Positions 1 through 11,990 of a stretch of 64,000 bases of DNA are shown here, in pieces. The DNA comes from Dichomitus squalens LYAD-421 SS1 (taxonomy: Eukaryota > Basidiomycota > Agaricomycetes > Polyporales > Polyporaceae): positions 166,708-230,707 of the forward strand of contig NW_006766894.1 in assembly GCF_000275845.1 (NCBI RefSeq), written 5' to 3'. The position numbers and the translations under genes are program-made. A model generated the notes under the pieces. It was not told where the DNA came from, did no database searches, and worked only from the letters and a program-made list of their open reading frames with translations. Within the stretch, counting starts at the first letter, position 1; the number at the start of each line of letters is the position of its first letter.

Positions 1-291
1 GGACGACAGTGGAGACGAAGAAGATTCCAATGGTTGGGGACGAATCGAGATGTAAACCACTCGCGGGCTAGTCAGCGCAGGCGTGGGTAGTCCTTCTTGC
101 AGAAGGCCTGGAGGGCGGATGTAAGAGGGCCAGCGCTTACTACCCCAAAAACGGAACTCTCGCTTCCTTATTCGGTTCTCGGACGCCGTCCGACAACCGC
201 CTTACTCCTATCGTAGCCCAGACTCGCTTATTCATTCACCATCTAATTTTCTCTCTCTCTTTTCAGCTTACTTAATATTATCCTACACTAG

Positions 292-300
292 TATAAATAA
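292..300 (+). promoter_or_regulatory. Candidate TATA box
   Basis: TATAAATAA lies about 200 bases before the first plausible start codon (499) and is followed by a CT-rich stretch like a fungal 5' leader. It may drive the small gene at 499-933. The rest of 1-498 shows no convincing coding sequence. Confidence 0.35.
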
Positions 301-498
301 CCCTGTACCTACTCGGGGAAAGCCCCAGCTGTTCGAGAATTCGAGACACTACTACTCATCTCGCGTCTCGACGCTCTCGTGTGTATCTCCGCTCTCACTC
401 TCTCTCTCGCTTGACTCTCGACACCCAATCGACAACGCGAGCTCGTAGAGCGCCGGATACCTCACAGCTGTGTAAACCAGCGCCTGTTCAACACGGCT

Positions 499-933
499 AT
501 GCCTCTATCGACTTCCCTCCTAAAGCATCCCTCGGTAAGCTTGTTGTTGCAATGTACACTCGGATGCAACAAGAGACTGACCTCATGGACAGGCGATGTC
601 GCTGGATGCTCTGCCTGGAGAGCTGATTGACCTGACCAGTGTCTCCTTCATCGACGAGATGGAAAAACACATGCTCCTCGCATGCCCGACATTCTCTTCA
701 GATTGGAAAGTTCTTCTACGGTGCATGGGATTCTGTCTCTGTTGTGCCCGGCGGGGTGCCTAAGGAGTGGACCGGAGGAGAGACCGCATCGGAATCGAAT
801 TGTTACCATCTCCGACAACACGGATGGCTTCCGTGCTATCTTCGGTCAACCCACCTCTAGGCAGCTTGAGGAAACAGGGCTCGTGACGGATAGGATGTTG
901 AACCCTCTGTCCCTCGAGAAGTCCCTTCAGTGA
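499..933 (+). CDS. Small hypothetical protein, 3 exons
   Basis: The proposed model is join(499..534, 593..720, 765..933), which gives 110 residues. Intron 1 has a good donor (GTAAGC), a CTGAC branch-like site and an AG acceptor. Intron 2 has a weak GTGCAT donor, but it restores the frame exactly. The product starts MPLSTSLLKHPS and has no motif I recognise. A TATA-like box and a CT-rich leader lie upstream. The alternative is that the first exon reads on to a stop near 761, giving a product of about 65 residues. I have no family assignment, and the locus may not be a gene. Confidence 0.3.
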
Positions 934-1381
934 ATCGAGGCAAAGAAGCGACGGCGGCTGCACGCTCGTGGCAGCCGCGCCAAGTTTCCAATCCCGAGAG
1001 CGCGTAGAATATGTGTTTCAAGCCCGTATACCATCGCAATACTATGGTTAACACGTACAGATTACTACCACGGGGTCGCTTGGCGCAATGCATAAGGCGG
1101 CTATCTTGTGAGTGACTGTACTAAGGCCACGCCCAACGTCATAGACAGCGCTTCCGCAGCCACTCGAAACACCATTCCTGTGCGCCGCCGGTACGGTAAC
1201 GATGGCAGCCATCGCTCGCCTTCACTAGGACGCGCTATGAACAGCCACGCTTCGTCGCTTTCGCACACGGACTTCGGCAGAGGAGTACGAGTACATATAC
1301 GATCTGGAGACACCTCCACTTCCACTGTTACCACAATGATCACATCCCTATTCACGCCTCCAATCCATCTATATCTCTGCA
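934..1381. other. Intergenic, nothing recognised
   Basis: No coding frame with fungal splice structure and no repeat were seen. It presumably holds the promoter of the DUF6593 gene that starts at 1382. Confidence 0.5.
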
Positions 1382-2041
1382 ATGAACATCAGCTGGACTT
1401 CTACCGATGCGTTCAACGCAACACTCATCGACGATGCCTCTGGGCAGACCCTCTTCACTATCCAGTCGCCCTTCAGTCTCAAGAAGCAAGTCATCACCTT
1501 GTCCGACGCACGTGGACAGGTGGTCGGAGAGTACGAATCCCAGTTGGGCCGCCATGACCGGGTGACGTACCAAGGACAGACCCGGCGCCTATCAGAGTGG
1601 TTGACGAAGAAGCACTGGTATTCCACGTACGTCGCGCGCGACTGTTGCTCTCGTTGGAACGGTGTACTGAGTGCGGTGCGTGCCTTGCAACATACAGCTA
1701 TCGACAGGTACACGCTCCCAACGGCAAAACGTACATGTGGAAGGAGCATCATTCCCTGAGCGGACGACTGAAGGTAGAATCCCAGATAGTCTCTTTGAGC
1801 TGCAGATTTACACATTCATCAATCCCCTCGACAGCTTGTGGAGGAACAGTCGGACGCGAGCGTTGCGGAGTCGCACCTCAAGAATCTGGGGTTTTCTTCC
1901 GATAAACATAACATGCAGATCAATGCAAGCCCTGAGGTCGTGCCGTTCCTCGAGTTGGTCGTCTTCTCGTTCGTCGTATGCGAGAGCGAACGACGCATGA
2001 GGAATTACGCAGTCGTACCCGCAGCCGCAGCCTCGGACTGA
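1382..2041 (+). CDS. DUF6593 protein, copy A
   Basis: The model is join(1382..1626, 1698..1773, 1835..2041), 175 residues, in phase throughout. The N-terminal half is a beta-rich domain opening MNISWTS, with the family pattern DARG at the centre and a run ending LSEWLTKK before intron 1. Exon 2 carries APNGKTYMWKE and exon 3 ends in a hydrophobic segment, FLELVVFSFVVCESERR. This is the LURP-one-like DUF6593 family, common and expanded in Agaricomycetes and of unknown function; the name is from recall and was not searched. It is tandem with copy B (same MNISWTS start and exon plan) and related to three minus-strand copies at 17.3-20.1 kb. No signal peptide is visible. Confidence 0.8.
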
Positions 2042-2422
2042 TGAGATATCGCAGCTGGTGCATGACACGACATTGGACCGTCGGTCCACCCAAAGCGCCT
2101 CACGGGGATCCAGGAGGAGCTGACGAGGTCACATGCCCTGGCGTTTGCGTAGTATGTTCTTGTCCAGTGGAGGCATAGTACGGCAAGATTGTAATGCAAA
2201 CGTTGGAAGCAGTGTTCTGGCTAGCTGTGATGGCGCTGCGCCAAACGGAGTGAGTCAAGCAGATGCTCATGTGATCGTAGCTCTTACGCACATTCGCACT
2301 CCACAACAGGCTGTGTGTATCATGATTGGCGAGCGCTTGAGCCTGCTCTTCAGAGCGGTACTCATAGAGATGAAGCCTGTGCAAGTCAGCTAGTATCCAC
2401 AAACCTCCCCCGAGATGCCGTG
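2042..2422. other. Spacer between DUF6593 copies A and B
   Basis: No coding exon was recognised in these 381 bases. They separate two tandem paralogues and probably hold the copy B promoter. Confidence 0.5.
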
Positions 2423-3056
2423 ATGAATATCAGCTGGACGTCTCGCAAACTCTTCAACTCGGGGGTGGTCGACAACGCCTCGGGTCAGATCGTCTTCAAT
2501 ATCCACACACCTTTCAGTCTCGGGCCTCGCGTGACGACTATCGCCGACGCGCGTGGTCAGGTTATGGCAGAGTACAAGCACCGACTAGGCTATGACACGG
2601 TGACGTACCAAGGCCAGACGCACCTTGTTTCGGATTCGCTGCCAAAGGACGGCTTCCTTTCGACGTATGTACCAAGGATTCGTGCGCTGCTCGATGATTA
2701 TGCTCGCAGCTCAGCAACCCGCGCAGATCTCGAAGTTTGCATGCACCGAACGGGAAGACGTACGTCTGGAAGGAGACCACGGGTGGGGGATCCAAAGTAC
2801 GATCTGAATATTTCCCATGGCTGCAGAGTGACGTACTGATGTCTGCCTCTGGTAGCTCGTTGACCAGCAGACGGACGCGACCGTCGTGGAGACGCACACA
2901 GCGAACCTAGGGATATTCTCCGCCAGACACAACGTGGGCATCGAGGCGGATGCTGCGATTGTACCATATCTGGACTTGTTTGTGCTTTCGTTCCTCATAT
3001 GCGAGAGGGGGCGACGAGCTAGGAGAGTCGCAGCTTCATCAGCAACGGCGTCATAG
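2423..3056 (+). CDS. DUF6593 protein, copy B
   Basis: The model is join(2423..2664, 2727..2796, 2856..3056), 170 residues. Exon borders fall at the same places as in copy A: phase 2 after exon 1 and phase 0 after exon 2. Shared landmarks are the start MNISWTS, the central IADARGQV, HAPNGKTYVWKE in exon 2 and the hydrophobic VPYLDLFVLSFLICERGRR in exon 3. A and B look like a recent tandem duplication. The function is unknown. The family is related to the LURP-one fold by my recollection, which predicts a compact membrane- or phospholipid-associated beta barrel; that is inference only. Confidence 0.8.
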
Positions 3057-3553
3057 GAGTCTGGTCAAGGACTACATACTTGATGGCGATGGAGTTGTTC
3101 GCGGTATTCCTGTTGATTTGAAGGACCGCAAAAATACTAAAAGCACGCCAGAGAACAGTCTGCTAGCCTGAATCAGTGTCAATGTCTGAAAAAATTGCAA
3201 ACCAGTACGCACATGCATCCTAAGCTAATCACGACGAATCAGCTAGCGCGGTTGTGATCAACCCGTACTCCGTCAGCAGAAGGACAACCTCATCGAGCCA
3301 AAAGGTGCTGGTACAGGAACTGTTCACAATCGGATTTGCAGGACACTGAATTATGGGTGAGCGCAAAGCGCGATAGCTACAATGCCAATACATATCATGT
3401 GGTACATTCAGCAGCGGAAGTCAGCGACAGCACAACATGACAAACAGCAAGACGATAGAACCCCCAAGGCGGGATGACTAGGGAGAAAAGAAGCACATGA
3501 ATAGAAGGGAATAAGCATAAGGGCACCACCACTCGTGTCCCAGGGTATCAGTG
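3057..3553. other. Convergent 3' intergenic region
   Basis: This lies between the ends of the DUF6593 copy B gene (+) and SCC3 (-). It should hold both 3' untranslated regions and polyadenylation signals. No further gene was seen. Confidence 0.5.
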
Positions 3554-6500
3554 TCAATGACGAACACGCTTGCGTCGGATCTTCAGCTCGGACGCCTGCG
3601 TCTCCTGCGACGCCTCCGCCTCTTCAGCAGCATCATCATGGCTGATGCCGTTCGTTGTAGCGTCCCGCATTTCCTCATCTTGCTCCTCATCATCGGTGCG
3701 TGCTCGCTTGCGAGAAGCCTTCGGGGTCTCCGGGTCTTGTGATTCCTCCTCGAGATCTTCCGGCTCTTCCAATTCTTCTGCTTCTGGAGGTGCTGACTCT
3801 CGGGCGGACGACAGAGCGCTCGGCGACTTGGACTGTCGAGCAGGAGCAGGGGATGGCTTGCGAGCAGGTGACTCCTCACGAGCCCTCTTGGCAGAAGAGC
3901 CGCGTTTACGCACGGGGCGCGGTTTTGGTCGCGCTTTGGGAGTAGTGATGGGAGCGGCACCGTCGTTCTCGTCCTCCGTGATCCCAGGTTCGCCCTCTGA
4001 TACTCCGCCGTTCTGCGCTGCACGGCGGCTGGGGTTTCGTCGCCTGGGCTTCTCGGCATCGCCATTAACCATCATTCCTTCCACTTCGCTCGCCTCTCCG
4101 CCCTCCTCGTCAGTGGTAACGAACTCAGCGCTCTTGGCGTCCTTGCGCTTGCGCCCTCGACGCCCAGGACCTAGACGACATATATTAGTTTCCAGGTCAG
4201 TCAGCGCGTGTGGCCTGCACACCTTTCTCCTTCATCAATGCCGATGAGAGCTTCTTCTCGTAAGCACGATAAGGCTCCCATGGCTTCGAAGTGGGGGAGA
4301 TCTCCAGCTTGGACTGAGCAATGATGTTGTCCAGATGCGCTTTACTGGAACCGATCCGATGTGAGACGGCTGAGGACCTCAACGAGGAAGATAGTGACTT
4401 ACATCTTGAGGGAGTCCTGATTGTCAATGGAGGATAGGAGGGGCTGAAGCACTCGGAAGAACAAGATGCATTTGTTTCTCGCCTTCTTGTTCTTTATGTT
4501 CTCATAGCCGGCGAGCCGCTTGCCAACCCAGTTCAAGCTCGTGGTATGTATATCGACAACGTACTTGGGGTCCAGGCGTCGGACGACAGCCAGTTGAGCA
4601 CCACGGATCAGCAAGCAGGCAGACAAAGCCTTTCCGAGGGCGATCGCATGATCGGCTGTGTGTACCATAGACTCGAGGTACAAGATGAATGACTACATAG
4701 ATGTTCGTCATCGTAGACACATCCAAGCTAGTGATCAAACTCACCTCCTGGAGTGCTCGGCAGATTATGGCAACGACCTCCTCGCCGTTATCCTTGTACA
4801 TACCCTCCTCTCGCAAGATTTCCACAATGACTTTGGTGCAGAGGTCGAAAGTCGGGCCGAGACGACCATAGTGCGCAAGGATTGTTGCGGCATAGCGGAA
4901 GTGGATGACCCCAGCACGAATGGCACGCAGGAAGGTGGTGACGACGCCCATAAAGACGTACTCTTTCTCTAACTGAGCACGAGTCGTCGCGCGAGGAGCT
5001 AGTCCTGGGATCAGCGTACGATCCTTCGCGAAGCGCGGAAGCTCCATACCTGGCGTGGTGGGCTTCGCACCGCCCTTACCCTTACTACGGCCCTTCTTGC
5101 CTTTTGGCTGCTCTTCAGGCTCGGGTTCTTCCTCTTCCTCATCGTCCTCTTCGCTACTACCGTGTTCTTCCGGTTGCTCTTCAGAGATCTCCTCGGCATA
5201 GCGCTCAATCTCTGATTGAACGAAGTCCGCACAGCGTTGTTGCACTTCGTCATCAAGAGACAGTGGGAGAGCAGCAGTAGGTAAGCGACTGCCATCCGAT
5301 GCAGTTGTTTCCGTCGCACAGAAGAGGATGTGCAGAGTTAGCAACCCTTGGAACGCCTGCAATCCCTTCATCAACACACATAATTCATATGTCGCCGAAT
5401 GTGACGCACCGCTCGTCGCACGCCTTCAACCGTGTTCGACTGTGTGCCGACCGCGAACTCGACTAGCTTCTCGAGAAGCGACTCCCGCTCTTCCTTGAGC
5501 TTATCGCGGAACTGAATCTCGTCAGGGGACAGCTCCGCCGCAGCCGGGAGACTCCGAGCTTTCCACATGATGTGAAGAGTAAGAAGCTGTAGTGCACGGT
5601 CGACCATCTACATGATCCATGCTTAGTATGTTTTGGCCCTGAGTGGTCACAAATCACATACCATTTCTTCTTCTTTGTAACCAAGTCGGCCACGCTCCGC
5701 AAGTGCGCTCACGATGTCCCAAGCGCTGCTCTGCTTGCCGCCCTCGTCCTCCTCCATCCAGGCCGTCATATCCCGGATCCCAGACAACGCAGCAAGGCGC
5801 GCACAGATCGCGCCCAGCGAAAGTACCTCGTCCTCCGTGAAGGACGCGACCTCGATCTCGTCGCGGCCCGCGATGGCGTCCCGCAATGATGTCGACAGCT
5901 CGTCTTCAAGCTCTAGGATCTTCGCACTGTTCGTCTTCGACAAGCTCGTCGCCTCCATCAAACGCCGGATCGTCGCGACCGCGTTCGCAAGCACGACTGG
6001 GGACGAGTGCGACAGGAACTGCTTCGTCACGTCTTCCCACAGGCTCGAGTACGCCTGCGGGCCGGAAATACGATATGTCAAACTCGATCTCGCGACACGA
6101 TGCCACACACAACGCACCGTCATCATCCGCATCTCGAGGTACATGTCTAGATTCATTAGCTGAGGGATGAGCAGGACGTCCGAGATTCTGCTCTCGTCTG
6201 TCTGATGCTTCACAAACAACCTCGGTAGCGCCTTGATCAGTGCTCGTGTGACATCAGATAGCGTCGTGTCCTCGTCGCCCTACAAAGCCGCATCAGTATG
6301 AACTGAAGAGTAGGCTAGATAGTCGACATACCTTCTTTGCAGAAGCAGCAGCAGCATCTGCCAGCGTCTTCCGAAGTGTAGCGACAAGCATCTCGAGGAG
6401 GACCGCTTCTTCGACCTCCTCGAGCCGATACGCCTCGTCGACCGCCTCGTCAGATACAGTCTGTTTGCCTTTAGATCGTGAAGTCGGACGCCCTTCACCA

Positions 6501-8554
6501 GCCGCGGAATGATCGAGAAGTAGCACGTCCAGTAAAGTCTCCCAGTCGCGCACTGGCTCGACCTCATCCCATAGGGCCTCCACCACAAGCGCAGTGCGTC
6601 CCTTCGGGTTGTGGCCCACGAGTGATGCGACCTCCTTGGCGCGCACACGCTTCGACGTTCCCTCTCCCAGGTCGCTCTCGTCGTCCCCGTCGCCATCGCC
6701 AGCAGACTTGTCCAGCGCACGGCCCCAGTTGACGAGGAGCATCCCGAGGGCCTTCACGCCAGCACGGCTCTTGTCGGCGTCCAACGGCTTTCTCCCAACC
6801 AACCGCTCCTCCACTGTCTCCTCCCACACGCCCTTCACGAAGCCGCTCACAGCTCTCCTTACCCTCGCCTCTTCGTCAAACACCAACAGGCACAGCTGCT
6901 GCCGCTGCTCGTCCTCCAATAGCCCATGCCCGTCAATCGTCTGCAGCACCTGCACGACAGCGACGCGCACACCCAGCTCAACATCTCCCACCGCCATCTC
7001 GACGAGGCGCGGCTTGAAACGTTCGGTGAAGTGCTGCAGCGCCGCGGCACCGATGTATGCGGTTTGGTCGTAGGCAAGGGCGAGCGCGCGGACAGCCTCG
7101 AGGCGGACCTGCGTGTGTGCGTCCGACAAAACCCAGCCAACGTAACGGAGATAAGCGCCATCGAGGAAGTGTGCGGGGTACTTGTTGAACCAGAGGCCCA
7201 TTGCGCGTACGCACTCGGCGCGGATGTTCGGGTCCAGGTCGCGATAGCGGTGTACAAAAACACTGGGTGTATGCGGTCAGTGAGAGGATATAAGTAGACG
7301 GAGCCCGGGGTAATGCGTACCCGTCGACAAATTCCTTCAGGAACTCTGCAAGCTTGGAACGACGCTCGCGAACCTCTGCGGCCTTCTTCTCCAGGTCGGC
7401 ATCGCGGGCATTGCCCGCTTTTCCTTTATTGCCCGCGGCCTTCCGCTTTCGCTCTCCTTCGCGCTGCCTACTGACTACTTCGGCTTCCTTTTCTACTGAG
7501 GCGGCGACGTCACAGAGTGAGGTCTCTACTTCCAGCGCGATAACAGTCGCCGTATGACGAAAGCTGCGTAGTTGTGACGATGACATGGCGATGACCCAGG
7601 TTTGAAGAGTGGGCATCAGGTCGGAGGTGTAGAGGGAGCCGAGTTCGGCTGAGGATATGATGAGGCGTTCGAGGAACTCCGAGAGCGACTTGCGAAATTT
7701 CTTGAAGATGGGGAGTTTCGACGTCAAGGGGTATATTGGGGTGTCGTCCTGCCAGCGGCGTTGAAAAGTTGGTCTTGTGCGAGAGACAATTCGCTCACCT
7801 TCTTAAGAATTTCCGTAAAATCATCCAGGGCGTCCACCACGCCGTCGTAGTCGACCGCCCTATCCTCATCGACGGAGTCATTGCAACCGCAGGACCGCAG
7901 AACGCAATTGATAAGCTCCGCCAAACTCTTGCCAGGGGTGTTTGAGAGCGACTCGAGGAAGTCTTCCGCTGTGGATTGTAACGCTGCAGCGGGATTCATG
8001 ATGGCGTCTGTACGAGCACCATTAATCACGGCATTCCGTGAACCACCAGGTAAGACACGCACTAAACAAGGGGTTGTCGCCCGAAATCTTGCTAGTCTTC
8101 GCCACCTGCTCCGCGTCGAACTCGACATCAGCGCCCGCGGGTTGCTTGCCCCTGCGTCCAGTGGGTTTCTTGAGCTTTGGTGGCCGAGGAACTTTTACGG
8201 TTGTCTTCTTTGCAGTGGTCCCCTTGGGTGCACGCGGTTTCTTGGGTCCTGGTGCTGCCTTCGTCTTGCGCTTCGCAGGGGTCTTGGCTGGTGGTTCTGG
8301 CGTGCCGTCCTCGTCGTCCGCCTCATCCTCGGTGGGCGCGGGGTCAGAGAGCTCGCTCAGCGCGTCAGGCTTGTCGTTTTTCTCGTCATCCGTCGCGTCG
8401 GATCGTTTGCGCTTGCTCAGAAGGGAGCTGTTGACTGCGACGCCTGTGAGGCTCCGTCACGCGCGAGTAGACGTGGTTCTGACATACCTGAGACGAATTG
8501 TGTCGCCTGCTTCCTCTCCCGCTGAGATCTGCGCGGTTCTGGGGTGTCGGGCAT
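3554..8554 (-). CDS. SCC3: Cohesin subunit Scc3/STAG
   Basis: Twelve exons on the minus strand: 8554..8488, 8443..8063, 8007..7799, 7748..7321, 7262..6332, 6279..6118, 6054..5662, 5607..5410, 5365..4745, 4692..4403, 4344..4223, 4170..3554. They give 1472 residues in perfect phase. The protein is the HEAT-repeat subunit of cohesin that binds the Scc1 kleisin and is needed for loading and sister-chromatid cohesion in the nucleus. The stromalin-conservative domain is clear at about residues 355-440 (FVDGVFVHRYRDLDPNIRAE and the following YPAHFLDGAYLRYVGW). The N-terminal 150 residues are basic and Pro/Lys-rich. An acidic EEDDEEEEEPEPEE stretch interrupts the HEAT region near residue 985, and the last 200 residues are charged and disordered. 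The gene is divergent from RSC7. Its length is in the normal range for fungal Scc3. Confidence 0.93.
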
Positions 8555-8805
8555 GGTGCCGACTCGAGGGGTGGGAGAGGAGGTGGAGGGATGTGGTCAA
8601 GACGCGCTCGCCGCGCGCGCGACCTGTCGCCCATTCCGGTGCACCACGTGACCCATCACTGGCCGCTGCACGGTCCGCGGACTCGGACGCGTCTTGTTTC
8701 CCATACTCCAGCCACTCTGCCTCCTCGCCGAATTGTGAGCACTCTTTTTTTGGATTGTTTGCATCAGTCTCGACGAACACCACGTTTACCAAGGCACTCG
8801 TAGAC
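8555..8805. promoter_or_regulatory. Shared divergent promoter SCC3/RSC7
   Basis: Only 251 bases separate the two start codons on opposite strands, so both chromatin genes must use the same spacer. No TATA box stands out. Confidence 0.6.
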
Positions 8806-10651
8806 ATGGCACCCGGCTCGTTGAAAATTAGCATCCGACCGCGTCGCGCAAGAGCGGCTGCCGCACGAGCCTCCTCTGTCCGCGAGGAAGAGGACGAGAT
8901 TCCCGTGGGCGGCGACGAAGAACAGCAGAACACCAGCGGGGTCAGTTTGACCGAGTCTGCACCCCAGACGCCGCAAGCGGACGAAGAAGCTGACGAGCCG
9001 ATAGACGTCGACAATGACGACGATGCAAACCCGAGCGTACGGGAAGACAGCCCCGTCGATGTCGACGACGACATAGAGGAAGTTGAAGCTACGCCTGTGA
9101 GGAAGCGCGGGCGACCAAGAGGACGCGGCCGCGCTGCGGTGGGCACTGGCATTACGCGTGCTGCCCGCGGAAGAGGACGGGGGAGAGGGCGTGGACGGGG
9201 GAAGAGCATCACTATCAAGTTGCCTAAACGCGGCGCAGAAGAGGCGCAGGAAGAGGAGTCTACAGAGGTTGCGGACGCCCCCTCCCAGCAGGAACCTGTG
9301 GAACCTGAAGGCGGCGGGAAGCCATTCCGACGGATACAGGGGAAGGTCTACGTAATTGAAGGGGACGAGTATGTGACCGAGGACGACCCGAAGGGTGATA
9401 CCAAAATCGATGCCAACGGCAACTTGCTCGGAGGTAAGCCCATAGCCCAAGATGTGAAGCCTTGCAGCACCAACTATTCCACAGGGAGGAGATTCAAATC
9501 GCAGACGTTTGTCTTGCCCAATCGCCACCCAGAGCGCAAGTATATGCTCGCCATTGACGCTGCCCGAACGTCTGGATTCCGCGACTCACTCTACTACTTC
9601 CGGCGCAATCCCTTGGCTATGAAGCTCAACGCGACCCAGTGGGAGAAGGACCATCTCATTGAAGTAGGGAAGCTTGGTTCACACCTCAAGACGCGCAGCG
9701 TGACCCTTATCACCGCGCGAAGCGCATACAAGCTGCATGGCGCGAAGATGCTCGTCGGTAAGCCCTTACTTCCCTTATCACGGCCAGACGTATACATCGT
9801 GAACATCACGCATACAGACGGTAGGTGGGTCATCGACGACTACTACGAAGACAAAGCCCTGGAAGAAGTCACCGCCAAAGGCCTCAAACCCGGCGACCTC
9901 GTAGGCGATCTACAAGACACCACCAACCTCACCAACGAAGCCGCCGCGCTCGCCGCCGGTGCTTCTGGCGGGGCCGGCGCGCAGGCCAGCAAGGGCGAGC
10001 GGAGCAGTGGCTACGTCGGGTTATACCGCGCCGGGGGGCCCACGACGATCTTCGGGCCGTCGGGATGGGGCCCATATAGCGACGGACCATTAAATGCGGT
10101 GCGCAAGTCATACTTGACGCGCGACGGGGTGAACGAGGAGAACTGGATGTACGTCGCGGCGGAGCGGACAGCCGACATGTCCAGGGAGTGGGCGAACTTG
10201 CGAAGGGAGGCGCTCAAAGTGTGTGGCGGGATCCTGGGGGAGACGGGGACTGGTGAGATCGACACGGGGAGGGGAGAGAAGAGGTCTGCGGAGGACATCA
10301 TGGCTGAGGATAGGAAGAGGCGTGAGCAGGAGAGCCGGTTGCCACTTGGGGTGTACGAACCGCAAACAGGCATCGTGCTCTGTAAGTTCTTCACAATGCA
10401 TCAACCAAGACATAGCACTCATCACATTCACCGGCCCAGATCGCTCGGACACTCAGCCTACCCAGGCTCGCTGGGAGGTATGCCCGGATGGCTCCCAAAA
10501 GACCGTGCTTGGTGGCTCCAAAGTCGGCGGCGCGGCTTGGGGGTTGGCATGGGTTGACACTGTCATGGAGACGCCCCATCTGAAGCAGGAAGACGAATGG
10601 GCCAAGGAGAGAGCAAAGTATATGGATCTGATCAGGACTGTGCCTTCTTGA
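8806..10651 (+). CDS. RSC7: RSC7/Swp82-family chromatin remodelling subunit
   Basis: The model is join(8806..9757, 9818..10381, 10440..10651), 575 residues. This family (Npl6/Rsc7, Swp82) supplies an accessory subunit of the RSC or SWI/SNF nucleosome-remodelling ATPase. The first 190 residues are acidic and disordered. They carry an AT-hook-like RKRGRPRGRGR near residue 100 and a long RG repeat. The conserved core runs from about residue 222 (GRRFKSQTFVLPNRHPERKY, then a DAARTSGFRDSLYYFRRN block) and continues after intron 1 with DGRWVIDDYYED. The C-terminal exon has TQPTQARWE and GGAAWGLAWVDTVME, typical of the family. Intron 1 is 60 nt with no in-frame stop, so an unspliced reading would insert 20 residues; the splice is preferred because it gives the usual core. 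Confidence 0.88.
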
Positions 10652-11222
10652 GTCTTCGCTGTATTTCATGGTTACCCAGGACTGACTTTACTGTCGCACT
10701 AGTTCTTCATGTACTACTATACGCCCACGGTTGAATCTGCACAACATCATGATAATGGTCCGTCCCGGAGAGAGGCATTGCGTTGGAGTGACGACAATCA
10801 GCATCGACACCTTGCACTTTTTATCGTTCGATGCGCTCGAGCCCACATCACAAGTAAGTGTGTGATTGTCAGCTAGCTGGATAACGACTCCTACGCACTT
10901 TCTGCGCACAGACCATAGAAGACAAGCGAACCAAGGACAGATCGGATCGCGTTGGCCGCGAGGGCATGGTAGGCATCGAGACGCGGATAATGTTCGTCAG
11001 TTTACCAAGGAGACAATCGGAAGGTGGGTGTACTTCCACGAACACCAGACAAACTACAGCTCCGCATCGAGATACGCTGGCAAGTGCCGTGAGGCTGGGT
11101 AACTGCAGCTCGCTCGCTCCGTCACCTCACTTTCGTTACAAACCTCAACCCGAATGCACTGGCAGACCTTCAGTGAGTGGTCTGACCTGCGGACTAGTTT
11201 CGCAGGCATTCTCTCGTCATGC
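10652..11222. other. Intergenic, nothing recognised
   Basis: Contains the RSC7 3' end. Short open frames occur but none has a recognisable product or a convincing exon plan. Confidence 0.45.
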
Positions 11223-11645
11223 ATGACTGTTGAAGCCACACTTCCTCCCCCTACAGCCATTGACGTCATGATATCCTTTGTAGATGCCCCGAGGAGCCTA
11301 TGCGAGTGCGTATTGGTCTGCCATGACTGGATCACTGCCAGCAGACACTACCTGCTATATCGCAACTCTATTCGGCCGGCTCGCAGCTACGATTCGTTCG
11401 TTGAGGGCGTAATGCATGGGGAGACCCTACCGCCTTGGTTAGGTCGGATGCATACCTTTGTAGTCGAGCCACATACCTCATCCGCCTAGAGCTCTTCTTT
11501 GTTGATTGAGTCGAGCACCCCCCCTCATCCAAACTCATTTGTAGCATTCTCCCGGTTCTCCTCGGTGACCACGTTTGTTGTTCATGAATATCGGTTCCCG
11601 TGCTTCACCCAGTTCGGATCCTGCGCGATCAGTTCTACATTCTGG
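11223..11645 (+). pseudogene. Decayed F-box protein relic
   Basis: One frame reads an F-box-like start (DVMISFVD, then CVLVCHDWITASRHYLL) and a following PPWLGRMHTF. It hits a TAG at 11487-11489 and then resumes in the same frame at 11526 with HPNSFVAFSRFSSVTTFVV and FPCFTQFGSCAISS. Both parts align with the intact gene downstream, which has VHPDWTPISRLCLARHR, RPWLGGVKSLSF, HPSIFRMFSQFPSVTYLEM and FPSFNDFRRALSS. About 30 codons between the two parts are missing. It is therefore a truncated tandem duplicate with a stop and an internal deletion, not a functional gene. Confidence 0.7.
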
Positions 11646-11990
11646 TGGCATGCATGCAGCAGGTGATATGCAGCAGACAGAGAGCTTGTGCTGAAGATAA
11701 AGATTTTGGTGCTATGCGGGCACCTACTAGGAGTCTTGATTGGTTGGGCGGTCGGGCCCCCTCATGACCGTGGGCACAATCAAAATCACGAACGTCGAAG
11801 GGGAAGAAGACGCCCGGGTCCTAGGACTTGCGACTTGACCACACCCAATCCCGGTCTGTGCTCTCTGACCCTCTGTTGTGCTTCACGTCAGAATAAGTTG
11901 AGTCTACGTCCACACGAGTTGGGATATCGAGGTTCGCCACTTGTCTCTACACACAGATGTGCAACCTAACCTCACTTACTATACTGTCAG
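11646..11990. other. Spacer upstream of the F-box gene
   Basis: Further F-box homology cannot be followed here by eye. It probably contains the promoter of the gene starting at 11991. Confidence 0.4.

Noticed and set aside
3570..4247. Long open frame on the plus strand opposite the SCC3 C-terminus
   Set aside because: It is a shadow of a low-complexity coding exon; Ser/Arg-rich with no motif, while the minus-strand frame gives a full Scc3 in phase.
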